A model generated the notes under the pieces. It was not told where the DNA came from and ran no database searches. It was given only the letters and a program-made list of their open reading frames with translations. From assembly GCF_000183135.1 (NCBI RefSeq), contig NC_014734.1, forward strand, positions 2,976,001-3,040,000: a stretch of DNA of 64,000 nucleotides, written 5' to 3'. Of this stretch, positions 44,372 through 53,954 are shown one piece after another. Numbering within the stretch: the stretch's first letter is position 1; every line of letters starts with the position of its first letter. The stretch is from Paludibacter propionicigenes WB4. GTDB lineage: Bacteria > Bacteroidota > Bacteroidia > Bacteroidales > Paludibacteraceae. The position numbers and the translations under genes were made by a program.

Positions 44372-47300
44372 TTTTATTTGAATTTGTAATCAATAAAAAG
44401 ACGTTTTCAACTAGGGCTAATCATAGAGCTTATCGTTACAATGTTACACCCCCGATGCGTATAACCAGAATAAGTTTTCTTCTTGTTATGATGCTGTCTC
44501 TACACATAGGATTAAGTGCTCAGAGCTTGACGGACAAAGTTTCGTTTGGAATTAAACACCAAACGCTCGACAATGGACTTCAAACACTCGGTGAGCTTTC
44601 GGGATTTAAAATGTCCTATTCTGCCGATCAGGTTAGTCAGTATAAAAACATATCGGTGGAGAAGAAAACCCGAACGGTTGAAGCCACATTGAATCTCTTG
44701 CTTGCCAACACCACCTTAACTTTCGAAGCCGCTGGTAAAAACATTCTCATCGTAAAAAAGAATAAAGAGCAGGCTGCAAATTCTTCCTCCATTTTAATTT
44801 CGGGAACTGTAACTGATGCAGGGTCAGAATTATTACCCGGAGTTAGCATCCGCGTAAAAGGCAGTAATACAGGAACCATTACGGATGTGGATGGTAAATA
44901 TTCAATTGAAGTAGTAAAGGGAGACGTTCTGATACTATCATATCTGGGCTATAATCCAAAAGAGGTACAAGCAACGGCTAGTGGGGTGATCAATGTTTCA
45001 TTAACTCCAAACAGTGTACTCCTTTCCGAAGTTTCTGTTGTTTCAAATGGTTACCAGGTTGTTTCAAAGGAACGATCTACCGGATCGTTTGGTCATATAG
45101 GCAAAGAAAAGCTGTCAATTGCCAAATCGCCGGGAGTATTAGACAAAATTAAAGGTCAGGTTGCGGGATTACTTGTTGATACGCGCCATGGTGATGGAAC
45201 TTTTACTTATCGAAACGAACATACCGAAGGGTCTGCTTTGAATATAAGGGGGATTAATTCCTTACAATCGTTTTACGCTGACAGTTCTCCTTTAGTAGTT
45301 ATTGATGGGTTTCCAACCAGTTTTGACCTGACAACTTTAAACCCTGAAAACATTGAAGATATAACCTTTTTGAAAGATGCATCAGCAGCTTCAATTTGGG
45401 GAGCACGCGCGGCTAACGGTGTTATTGTTATTCGTACCAAAAAGGGCAATAAAAACACTCCTGTGTCTATCAACTTCTCAACAGTTTTATCTATGTCAGG
45501 AAAACCTGACTTGAAAAAATTTTCAACTTTGAACTCTTCTCAAACAATAGATTATGTTCAGGAAATGATTGGTTTGGGTAGAATTCAAGATCAAATAAAT
45601 GTGCCGCAACCCTTACCTTTGGATCAAGCTTCTGAACTTATTTTCCAAAATAAAAGAGGAGAAATAGACGATGCAACCTTGAATGCGAAACTCAATATTC
45701 TGCGCAATAGAAATGGTCTTAATCAGGTAGATAAATATTTGCTGAACAACCCATGGATGCAGCAATATAATATTTCTCTTACGGGAGGAAACGAAAATTC
45801 CAGCTATTATGTAAATGGTTCGTATGCCAAAGAGGCGCAAAGCACAAAAGGCAATCAATCGGATAGAGCTACAATAACAGCTAATAACGATTTCAAATTC
45901 TATGACCGTTTTACATTAACTACAAGGATTAATGCTACCTGGTTGAAGGATAAAAAAAATGGTATCGGACTAAACGCGTTGAATTCTGCAAATAAAACAT
46001 TGCATCCTTTTGATCAAATTGTAGATGAAACAGGAAAGCGGGTTCAACGATACCCCGCATATTTTTCGGGACGCGTAAAAAACCTTGAAAGCCTGGGTTA
46101 TCTACCTTGGGGATATAACGAACTCGATGAATTAGATAATAGTGACAACACCTCTAATCAGGATCTTATACAGGTTTCGACCAATCTGAATACAAAAATA
46201 GCAAAAGGATTAACGCTCGATTTGACTTACCGTTATGAAAGTAACGTTTATTCGACAGATAACTATTCCAATCAGTATACGTATGCAGCCCGCGACTTAG
46301 TAAACCACTATACATCACTAAATGCAGATAATGAATTGGTGTATGGTCTGCCAAAAGGAGGCTTATTCGATAATTCAATTGAGTCTTCAAAACAAAAAAG
46401 TTACAGGGCTCAATTAAATTTTGATAATACCTGGAAGGACCACATGTTTACAGCTATTGCCGGAACGGAACTGAGAAGTGTTGATGGTAAAGGCAAAACT
46501 TTTCGCTATTATGGTTACAACGATCAAACACAAACGCACTCGCCTATTGATTATGGAATCACAAATGCCTCCATGCCCTATAATGTAGACGGCTATCAGG
46601 AACCTGTTATTGATTATACTAACACCTCTGCTAATGTAGAGCGTTATTTATCTTATTATTCTAACGCTGCCTATACATACAAAAACAAATACACCGCTAG
46701 TGGAAGCATCCGTTTAGATGATTATAATTATTACGGAAGAAATGCAAATAACAATCCTAAACCCATGTACTCTACAGGATTGGCGTGGATGATAGGGAAA
46801 GAGGAATTTCTATCGAAGGCAAGCTTTATTGACCAGTTGAAACTTCGATTGTCCTATGGATTTAACGGCAACATTGTTCGCAATGTTTTTCCCTATACTG
46901 CAATGAGAATGGGGAATTATGACCCATACTCCAATGCTGTGGCAGGTATGATATACAGTGCTGCAAATCCGAATTTGAAATGGGAAAAAACAAAACAATT
47001 AAATTTTGGAATTGACTTTGCCTTTTTCAACAATATCCTTTCGGGTACAGTTGAATATTACGACAAACATAGTTCTGATTTAATTAAAGATGTTCTGGTG
47101 AACCCAACAAACGGTTTTGTTTCTATTCAAAAAAATGCATCATCAATGCAAGGTCATGGTGTTGATGTAACATTAAACCTTAAGGCTCTTGACCTAAAAA
47201 ATTATGGTTTGACGATAAACGCAAATTTTGCCTATAATACCCACAAAGTAACAGATGGCGATTTAATAGCTCCTTCTTATGTCTTCTATTCCAATATTCC

Positions 47301-47961
47301 CAACCTTTACGGATACCCTATTGATAATTTATTTGTATATCGATTTGCGGGTTTAGATGCGCAAGGTCAAAGTCAGGTGCTTGATAAAAATGGTAAGATA
47401 CTCACAATTAACGATGACGCTTCCACTATAAACGAACGTGTTTATGCCGGACGTACTTCCCCCCCCTATTTTGGAGGTGCTCAATTTTCTGCCAGAATCT
47501 ATAATTTCGATATCTCATTAATGACCTCATACAAATTCGGTCATAAGGCTTTGCGGAATGCATTGTTGGGAGTGCAGGCAGATTCTCAATACAGAGGTTA
47601 TCTGGTCGCAGATGCATCGTTAAACGACCGTTGGCGTAAGCCCGGTGACGAACAAAACACAAATGTTCCGGGGATGGAATATCTTACTGCTGCATCATTA
47701 ACCCGTTATCAGGAATCGGATATTAATGTTTTAAATGCCAGCCAAATTCGCTTAGAACAACTTAGTGTAAGCTATACTTTGCCAGAGAAACTTATCAATA
47801 AAAAAGTAATTAAAGGCATGAGTTTATCTGCTTCAGTTAGAAATCTGGGTGTCATTGTTTTCAACAAATATGGAATAGATACTGATTATCAATCCAGTTT
47901 AATTTCAGGCGTTTTACCCTTAGCTAAAACCTATGTGTTTAGTTTAAATATTAATTTATAA
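44347..47961 (+). CDS. SusC/RagA-type TonB-dependent receptor A with STN domain
   Basis: 1204 residues. A long basic N-region precedes the hydrophobic signal core, with cleavage near Gln59 (LSAQ). A start at ATG 44455 (MRITRISFLLVMM) would give an ordinary signal. The upstream start is preferred by analogy with receptor B. After cleavage come an STN secretin/TonB signalling domain (about 63-135), a carboxypeptidase-regulatory-like domain (about 148-230, SGTVTDAGSELLPGVSIRVKG), a plug (about 240-380, ALNIRGINSL then LVVIDGFP and AASIWGARAANGVIVIRTKKG) and a TonB-dependent barrel ending LNINL. Imports a bulky substrate with the SusD partner and signals to FecR A. Confidence 0.93.
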   Translation: MKKKKIISILFEFVINKKTFSTRANHRAYRYNVTPPMRITRISFLLVMMLSLHIGLSAQSLTDKVSFGIKHQTLDNGLQTLGELSGFKMSYSADQVSQYKNISVEKKTRTVEATLNLLLANTTLTFEAAGKNILIVKKNKEQAANSSSILISGTVTDAGSELLPGVSIRVKGSNTGTITDVDGKYSIEVVKGDVLILSYLGYNPKEVQATASGVINVSLTPNSVLLSEVSVVSNGYQVVSKERSTGSFGHIGKEKLSIAKSPGVLDKIKGQVAGLLVDTRHGDGTFTYRNEHTEGSALNIRGINSLQSFYADSSPLVVIDGFPTSFDLTTLNPENIEDITFLKDASAASIWGARAANGVIVIRTKKGNKNTPVSINFSTVLSMSGKPDLKKFSTLNSSQTIDYVQEMIGLGRIQDQINVPQPLPLDQASELIFQNKRGEIDDATLNAKLNILRNRNGLNQVDKYLLNNPWMQQYNISLTGGNENSSYYVNGSYAKEAQSTKGNQSDRATITANNDFKFYDRFTLTTRINATWLKDKKNGIGLNALNSANKTLHPFDQIVDETGKRVQRYPAYFSGRVKNLESLGYLPWGYNELDELDNSDNTSNQDLIQVSTNLNTKIAKGLTLDLTYRYESNVYSTDNYSNQYTYAARDLVNHYTSLNADNELVYGLPKGGLFDNSIESSKQKSYRAQLNFDNTWKDHMFTAIAGTELRSVDGKGKTFRYYGYNDQTQTHSPIDYGITNASMPYNVDGYQEPVIDYTNTSANVERYLSYYSNAAYTYKNKYTASGSIRLDDYNYYGRNANNNPKPMYSTGLAWMIGKEEFLSKASFIDQLKLRLSYGFNGNIVRNVFPYTAMRMGNYDPYSNAVAGMIYSAANPNLKWEKTKQLNFGIDFAFFNNILSGTVEYYDKHSSDLIKDVLVNPTNGFVSIQKNASSMQGHGVDVTLNLKALDLKNYGLTINANFAYNTHKVTDGDLIAPSYVFYSNIPNLYGYPIDNLFVYRFAGLDAQGQSQVLDKNGKILTINDDASTINERVYAGRTSPPYFGGAQFSARIYNFDISLMTSYKFGHKALRNALLGVQADSQYRGYLVADASLNDRWRKPGDEQNTNVPGMEYLTAASLTRYQESDINVLNASQIRLEQLSVSYTLPEKLINKKVIKGMSLSASVRNLGVIVFNKYGIDTDYQSSLISGVLPLAKTYVFSLNINL

Positions 47962-47973
47962 AGCGATAATAAG

Positions 47974-49365
47974 ATGAAAACAAAATATATTTTTAGCATA
48001 TTCTTTTTAGCCGTTTTTATGGCTTTGCCTTCGTGCAAATCATTTGTTGAAGAAAACCCGAAAGGACAGATGATTCCCGAGAACACTGAAGATTACCGAT
48101 ATCTACTGAACTATTCAGCTGTTTTTGTCAACGGGTACGGAAACAATGAATTCGGAACTGATGATATTGATTTGAACCAAGAAAATGTAACGGGTATTCT
48201 TAGTGGAATAGAATCTTCTGTAAACTATTATACATTCAAAAAAGATTTATTTACAGCTGCTTTATCTGACGAAGAATGGACTTTTTTATATCAACAGGTT
48301 TTTTATTGTAACGTTGTTCTCACCGAGGTTATGAATTCTAAGAATGGAACTGATGCCGAGAAAAACGAATTATATGCCGAAGCTCTTGTGCATCGTGCTT
48401 ATGCATATTGGGTATTGGTAAATCAATATTCTAAAATGTATAATGCTTCTACTGCAGCAACGGATGCAGGTGTACCAATGCCTACAGAACCGGTAATAAA
48501 TAAAAATTTAACCCGCGCTTCCGTTAAAACTGTTTACGATGCTATTTTAAAAGATGTTCTATACGCTGCCGAAATTTTACCAAACAAACAGCCGAACAAA
48601 CTTTATCCGTCTAAAGCTGCAGCTTACGCACTTCTTTCCCGCATCTATCTTATTATGGATAATTACTCGCAATCGGCTATTTACGCCGAAAAGACACTGT
48701 CCATACAAGATTCATTGACAAATCTGAACGACTTTGTAGATGATCCTTCGTTGTTGCCTCGCAAAATAGCAAACCCTGAATTATTGATCATAAAAAACTC
48801 ATCATTCAATGTATATGCTTTACCATTTCGCTTAAGCGAAGATTTGCTTAATACTTATACTGATGGTGATTTGCGTTATCAGCTTCTTATACAAGATGGA
48901 CAAACAGGAGCAAATATTGGCTCTTTAAATTTCGATGGAAAAGCCTTTGTGCGTTCAAAACTTAATGGCGAAGATATGAACACAGGACTTACCATTCCCG
49001 AAGTGTATCTGAACCTGGCCGAATGCTATGCCCGTCTTGGAGATATGGACAAAAGTCTGCATTACCTAAACAAACTGCTGGTGAACAGATATTCGACAGA
49101 TTCATTTACCGATGTTACTGCTACTTCAAAGGAAGAATTACTTGCTACAGTTCTTCTCGAACGTAGAAAGGAGTTACTCGGCAATGGAATGCGTTGGTTT
49201 GATTTGCGTCGATTGAATAAAGAACCTCAATTTGCCAAAACGGTTACACATATCTACCGGGGTACTAGTTACACACTTGAGCCTAATTCGGCAAATTACA
49301 TTTTCCCAATAGATACGAAAGTTATAAAGCTGAATCCCGAAATAACACAAAACGAGCGTAATTAA
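47974..49365 (+). CDS. SusD/RagB-family nutrient-binding lipoprotein A
   Basis: 463 residues. Lipoprotein signal with Cys21 (VFMALPSC), a helical TPR-like scaffold, and typical stretches NTEDYRYLLNYSAVF, AEALVHRAYAYWVLVNQYSKMY, PSKAAAYALLSRIYL and ERRKELLGNGMRWFDLRRL. It forms a lid over the SusC-type receptor on the cell surface and binds substrate. Starts 12 nt after the receptor gene, so cotranscribed. The ligand cannot be told from sequence, but locus content points to peptides. Confidence 0.92.
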   Translation: MKTKYIFSIFFLAVFMALPSCKSFVEENPKGQMIPENTEDYRYLLNYSAVFVNGYGNNEFGTDDIDLNQENVTGILSGIESSVNYYTFKKDLFTAALSDEEWTFLYQQVFYCNVVLTEVMNSKNGTDAEKNELYAEALVHRAYAYWVLVNQYSKMYNASTAATDAGVPMPTEPVINKNLTRASVKTVYDAILKDVLYAAEILPNKQPNKLYPSKAAAYALLSRIYLIMDNYSQSAIYAEKTLSIQDSLTNLNDFVDDPSLLPRKIANPELLIIKNSSFNVYALPFRLSEDLLNTYTDGDLRYQLLIQDGQTGANIGSLNFDGKAFVRSKLNGEDMNTGLTIPEVYLNLAECYARLGDMDKSLHYLNKLLVNRYSTDSFTDVTATSKEELLATVLLERRKELLGNGMRWFDLRRLNKEPQFAKTVTHIYRGTSYTLEPNSANYIFPIDTKVIKLNPEITQNERN

Positions 49366-49386
49366 TAAATAATTCACACACCCTAT

Positions 49387-50493
49387 ATGAAATTTTCAAT
49401 TAAAGCAGCATGCTTGCTGCTTATACTACTTAATACTGCCGGTTTATCAGCGCAAAATGCTAAAAACTACGTTGTTAATACGTCGCTTTCGAATAAAAAA
49501 GGAGGATATGTCAAACTTTTTTATAACTACAACAACGCAATTCAAACTGATTCAATTGTCTTTAAAGATGGGCTATTCTCCTTTAATATTAAAGGAGAAA
49601 AAGATAAAAAAGCGATTTTAAATTTGTATGTAGATAACGCAGAAGCAAAAGCGTACAATTTTTATCTCGACAAAGACACTATTAATATTAAAATAGAGAG
49701 TCCGGATGAATTACCAAAGGTTGATGGAGGAGCTCTGAATGCTCAATGGACCAATCTTCAGCTACAAACAAGCCCATTTTTAGCTCAATTTAAAGAGATT
49801 GATGCTGAATATTATGCTGCCGATTCGATAAAGCAAAAAAGTGAACCGTTTCTGGACGCATTGGTTGAAAGATCGAGATCTATAAAGAATAAAATAAACG
49901 AGGTTTACAAAGCTTTTATAAAAGAAAACCCTACTTCACAGGTTAGTCCCGAAATTTTCCTGGACATTTATTCAACCGACGAAAAGGATGGATTATATCC
50001 TTATTATAAAATGCTTCCGGAGGAATATCGAAACGATGATTTTATGAAAATTGTTGGTGAAGATTTAAGCGCTTACGAGAAAACTGCAATAGGTAATCTA
50101 GCTCCTGATTTTAAAAGCGTAGACTCTAATGGAAAACCGGTTACGCTATCAAACTTTCGGGGTAAATATGTATTATTAGATTTTTGGGCATCCTGGTGTG
50201 TTCCTTGCCGCAAAGAAAATCCCGAAGTAGTGAAAGCTTACGCACAATGGAAAGACAAGAAATTTACTGTTATCAGTGTTTCCATAGATGTTGCGGAAGG
50301 CGATAAAGCATGGAGAGCTGCATTTACAAAAGATAAACTTGTATGGACAAATATCCGCGAACCGAAGATTGGAACGAGTTATAGTGTAAGCTCCATACCT
50401 CAAAACTTTCTTATCGACCCCAATGGAAAGATTATTGCCAAAGAACTCAGAGGTAAATATCTGCACCAAGAACTAGAAGAAATTCTAAAATAA
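49387..50493 (+). CDS. TlpA-like thioredoxin-fold protein A
   Basis: 368 residues. Signal peptide (MKFSIKAACLLLILLNTAGLSAQ). An N-terminal DUF4369-like beta domain (about 28-115) is followed by a helical linker and a C-terminal AhpC/TSA-TlpA domain (about 235-368) with redox motif Cys271-Val-Pro-Cys274 in DFWASWCVPCRKENPEV and the cis-Pro loop SIPQNFLIDPNG. Predicted periplasmic thiol-disulfide oxidoreductase. It may reduce disulfides in imported peptides, which is inference from the M16 peptidase next door. 21 nt after susD A. Confidence 0.88.
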   Translation: MKFSIKAACLLLILLNTAGLSAQNAKNYVVNTSLSNKKGGYVKLFYNYNNAIQTDSIVFKDGLFSFNIKGEKDKKAILNLYVDNAEAKAYNFYLDKDTINIKIESPDELPKVDGGALNAQWTNLQLQTSPFLAQFKEIDAEYYAADSIKQKSEPFLDALVERSRSIKNKINEVYKAFIKENPTSQVSPEIFLDIYSTDEKDGLYPYYKMLPEEYRNDDFMKIVGEDLSAYEKTAIGNLAPDFKSVDSNGKPVTLSNFRGKYVLLDFWASWCVPCRKENPEVVKAYAQWKDKKFTVISVSIDVAEGDKAWRAAFTKDKLVWTNIREPKIGTSYSVSSIPQNFLIDPNGKIIAKELRGKYLHQELEEILK

Positions 50494-50510
50494 AGAAAAC
50501 CATTTCAAGA

Positions 50511-50547
50511 ACTTTACATTTAGGCTCTTTGAGCTTAAATGTAAAGT
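50511..50547 (+). other. Long hairpin between the TlpA-like and M16 genes
   Basis: ACTTTACATTTA (50511-50522) pairs with TAAATGTAAAGT (50536-50547), and an inner GCTC/GAGC caps a TTT loop. One mismatch only. No T-run follows. Could stop exonucleases or mark processing so that the upstream and downstream messages have different stability. Confidence 0.6.
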
Positions 50548-50703
50548 AGCTTCCAGATTCCAAAGACTTGAATGTACATAGCCACTGACTAGTGACTTGT
50601 TATCCCGAGCTCTTATTAATTACAATAAGCACCTTCATGCTGCTTTGTGTGAATTCTTATTTTGTTGATTCTCTATTGACAACAAACAATTAAAACTAAA
50701 TAA

Positions 50704-53511
50704 ATGAAAACAAATAAACTACTTGCGATACTGACAACTGTTACCATATTACTTGGTAGCTCAGGCAGCTTGTTGGCACAATCGCCTGCTCTGTTGCCTC
50801 TTGACTCCGCCGTCACTGTTGGTCATCTGCCTAACGGTTTCACCTATTACATCCGCAAAAATGCAGAGCCTCAAAACCGGGTTGTTCTGTATCTCGCAAA
50901 CAAAGTGGGTTCTATTCTCGAAGATGACGACCAACAAGGTCTGGCTCACTTTGTTGAACACATGAGTTTTAATGGAACCAAACATTTTCCTAAAAACGAA
51001 TTGGTCAGCTATCTGCAAAAAGCCGGAGTTCGTTTTGGCGGTGACTTGAATGCCTACACCAGTTTTGACGAAACTGTATATCAATTGCCTTTGCCAACTG
51101 ATAATCCTGAATTACTAAAGAACGGTTTCCAAATTATGCGCGACTGGGCTCACGAAGCCTTATTCGATTCGTTGGAAATTGAAAAAGAACGTGGTGTTAT
51201 CCTGGAAGAAAAGCGGTTGGGTAAAAGTGCACAAGAACGCATGCAAAATAAATACTTCCCGTTTATTATGAATCAATCAAAATACAGTAAACGTATTCCG
51301 ATTGGTACAGAAGAGATTTTGAAAAATTTTAAACCTGCCACAATCCGTCGATTCTATAATGACTGGTACAGACCCGATTTGCAAGCATTAATTGTTGTAG
51401 GGAATATTGATGTCAAAGAAACAGAGAAAACGATTATCGAATTGTTCTCAGATCTTAAAGCACCTGCACATCCAAGAGCTCGTACAGAATACACTATTCC
51501 GCTTAGTCAGAAAAATCAGTTTCTAACGGTTACTGATAAAGAATTTCCGGTTACTGCCATTCAGGTAATGAGCAAATTCACAGGAAATCAATTAAAAACT
51601 ACCGTAGACTATCATCAAACCATTCTGAGAGCGTTATACAATCAAATCATTGGTGCCCGTTATAATGAATTGAGTCAACAACCTAATCCACCTTTTCTTC
51701 AAGCTGAAAACTATATAAATAATTTTATGGCCAATCTTCTTACAACTTCTACTACAATAGTTGGAAAGCAAGGTGAACTGGAGAAAGGATTTAAAGCTGC
51801 CTGGACTGAAATAGAACGTGCAAAAAAATACGGATTTACAGAAACAGAACTAGCCCGTGCTAAAGATGTTTTACTATCTGGTATGGAGTCGGCATACAAC
51901 GAACGAGACAAAACGGCTTCAGTAAGTTATGCTAATGAATACCTGAATTTATTTCTTAAAGGTGAGGCTTCGCCCGGCGTTGGTTACGAGTATAATTACT
52001 ATAAAAATGACCTGAGCAAAATAACGCTCTCGGAAATAAATGAGCTTATCAAAGAATACCTGACAGATAAAAACCGGGATATTCTGGTTTTAAGTTCAGA
52101 ACAGGAAAAAGCGAACTTGCCAACTGACGAAACAGTCTATAAATGGATAACAGATGTGCAAAATAGTAATATCAGTGCTTATGTGGATAATGTTTCTGAA
52201 AAGCCATTGCTCTCGCAAAAAATCGCTGGCGGTAAAATCATTTCAGAAAAGAAAGATGAAAAAATTGGAATTACTACTCTGTCTCTTAGTAATGGTGTGA
52301 AAGTAGTTCTCAAACCTACTAATTATAAGAATGATGAAATCCATTTCTATGCGTATAGTCCCGGAGGTTATTCTCTGTGTAAAGATTCCGAATACGAATC
52401 GGCTATACATGCATCTTCCCTTGCCAGCTATGGTGGCGTTGCCGATTATAGTTTAAATCAATTAGAAAAATATCTGTCAGGTAAAAAAGTTAGCGTTTCT
52501 CCATTCATTGGTGCTCGTTACGAAGGTTTCACCGGTTTTAGTTCTCCTAAAGAATTAGAGACCGCTCTTCAATTGGTTTATTTATATTTCACACAACCAC
52601 GGAAAGATACAGCAGTTTACAAAGGAATGATTCAACTGGAAAGAGAAAGCTTAATAAACCGCAATAGCGATCCGTCCACTGTATTTTCAGATACTATTTC
52701 GGCTGTTTTGGGATGTTACAACTTTAGATATACTCCGCCAAGCAACGAAAAACTGGACAAAATAAATCTCGATCGTGCTTTCGAAATCTATAAAGATAGA
52801 TTTGCGGATGCCAGCGATTTCAATTTTATACTTGTGGGTAATTTTGATGTTACTACCATTAAACCGCTTCTTGAACAATACCTGGGTGCACTACCTACAA
52901 TTAAACGTGTCGAAAAGGCCCGCGATTTGAAGATTGTTATTCCTTCAGGAAAAATTGAGAAAAAAGTATTCAAAGGAGAAGAACAAAAATCAACAGTTCA
53001 GTTGGTATTTAGCGGTGATTATCAATATAACATCACAGAGAACGATAACCTTCTGGCACTTTCTGAAGTTCTTGACATTAGATTGATAAACCGTTTGCGC
53101 GAAGATGAGAGTGGCGTTTACGGTGTTGGCGTTAATGCTTCTTACGAGAAATATCCGCGAAACCGTTACACATTTACTGTTGCTTTTGGCTGTGCTCCCG
53201 AAAATGTGGATAAGCTAATTAATTCAACTCTCGATGAAATTAGAAAAATCAGAGAAAACGGAGCTACTCAGGAGGAGATAAATAAAGTTATAGCTGAAGA
53301 ACGACGCGCAATCGAAGTTCAATCAAAAGAGAACGGCTTCTGGATAAATTATTTATCAGATAAATATCAAAATAATGAGAACCCGGATAAGATTCTTGCA
53401 ATTCAGGATCGCCTTAATAAAATAACAACTAAAACAGTAAAACTATCAGCTAATAAACATTTATCAGGAAAAAACCTCATTCGTTTTGTGCTCTATCCTG
53501 AGAAAAAATAA
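50704..53511 (+). CDS. M16-family zinc metallopeptidase (pitrilysin type)
   Basis: 935 residues. Signal peptide ends near LLAQ (residue 26). The inverted zinc motif HFVEH (His82, His86, base Glu85) is in the first M16 unit, with further acidic ligands in the ERGVILEE segment (residues 162-169). The second half repeats the M16 fold without zinc ligands, as usual for single-chain clamshell members. It cleaves oligopeptides enclosed in its chamber, probably in the periplasm. The 210-nt gap after the TlpA-like gene holds a hairpin, so it may be expressed partly independently. Confidence 0.92.
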   Translation: MKTNKLLAILTTVTILLGSSGSLLAQSPALLPLDSAVTVGHLPNGFTYYIRKNAEPQNRVVLYLANKVGSILEDDDQQGLAHFVEHMSFNGTKHFPKNELVSYLQKAGVRFGGDLNAYTSFDETVYQLPLPTDNPELLKNGFQIMRDWAHEALFDSLEIEKERGVILEEKRLGKSAQERMQNKYFPFIMNQSKYSKRIPIGTEEILKNFKPATIRRFYNDWYRPDLQALIVVGNIDVKETEKTIIELFSDLKAPAHPRARTEYTIPLSQKNQFLTVTDKEFPVTAIQVMSKFTGNQLKTTVDYHQTILRALYNQIIGARYNELSQQPNPPFLQAENYINNFMANLLTTSTTIVGKQGELEKGFKAAWTEIERAKKYGFTETELARAKDVLLSGMESAYNERDKTASVSYANEYLNLFLKGEASPGVGYEYNYYKNDLSKITLSEINELIKEYLTDKNRDILVLSSEQEKANLPTDETVYKWITDVQNSNISAYVDNVSEKPLLSQKIAGGKIISEKKDEKIGITTLSLSNGVKVVLKPTNYKNDEIHFYAYSPGGYSLCKDSEYESAIHASSLASYGGVADYSLNQLEKYLSGKKVSVSPFIGARYEGFTGFSSPKELETALQLVYLYFTQPRKDTAVYKGMIQLERESLINRNSDPSTVFSDTISAVLGCYNFRYTPPSNEKLDKINLDRAFEIYKDRFADASDFNFILVGNFDVTTIKPLLEQYLGALPTIKRVEKARDLKIVIPSGKIEKKVFKGEEQKSTVQLVFSGDYQYNITENDNLLALSEVLDIRLINRLREDESGVYGVGVNASYEKYPRNRYTFTVAFGCAPENVDKLINSTLDEIRKIRENGATQEEINKVIAEERRAIEVQSKENGFWINYLSDKYQNNENPDKILAIQDRLNKITTKTVKLSANKHLSGKNLIRFVLYPEKK

Positions 53512-53542
53512 GATTTAATAGAAAGGGACGAAGCGAAATAAA

Positions 53543-53644
53543 TCGTTTCCTCAGAACTTTCTGATTAATCCGGAAGGTAAGATCATAGCTAAAAGCCTTC
53601 TTGGAGAGAATTTACTGCTAAAATTGAAAGAGATCTTTAAATAA
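53543..53644 (+). pseudogene. Relic of a TlpA-like thioredoxin gene (C-terminal 33 codons)
   Basis: An open frame without start codon encodes SFPQNFLINPEGKIIAKS and ends LKEIFK before TAA. Codon by codon it aligns without gaps to the last 33 codons plus stop of the intact TlpA-like gene (50392-50493, SIPQNFLIDPNGKIIAKE to EEILK). DNA divergence is large, so it derives from a separate paralog, not a recent copy of that gene. The CxxC part is missing, so the fragment is not functional. Confidence 0.75.
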
Positions 53645-53690
53645 TCATTCTTTCTCGTAGTTTGATTATTTAATCTTCGTCTTTCTTTAG

Positions 53691-53729
53691 ACTCCCTGCT
53701 GAGGCTCATAACTCGGCAGGGAGTTTTTT
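53691..53729 (+). terminator. Intrinsic terminator at the end of locus A
   Basis: ACTCCCTGC pairs with GCAGGGAGT (9 bp), loop 16 nt, T6 at 53724-53729. It follows the TlpA-like relic and not the M16 gene directly, which suggests that it once ended that lost gene. Confidence 0.8.
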
Positions 53730-53912
53730 ATTTGCTGTTATTCATGTTGCGTAAAATATTATTATTCGGTATGTTTATACCATGAAAGAGGTATTTCAAT
53801 ATCGCAAAATACTCCCTAAATTTGCATGGGTAAGAAAATGCATATTATTACCATTTTTAATCAAAAACGAAGTTTTAAGTTTGCAATATATACGATATTG
53901 AATATATAATTG

Positions 53913-53920
53913 TACTTTTG
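53913..53920 (+). promoter_or_regulatory. -7 box before sigma gene B
   Basis: TACTTTTG, 34 nt before the ATG at 53955, mirroring the box before sigma gene A. Confidence 0.55.
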
Positions 53921-53954
53921 CAATCATTACAATTATTTTGCTTCCAAAAAGATA

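Larger units (their letters stand above)
53512..53954. other. Gap between locus A and locus B
   Basis: Contains a TlpA-like gene relic (53543-53644), a terminator (53691-53729) and a -7 box for sigma gene B (53913-53920). Nothing else is recognised. Confidence 0.8.
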
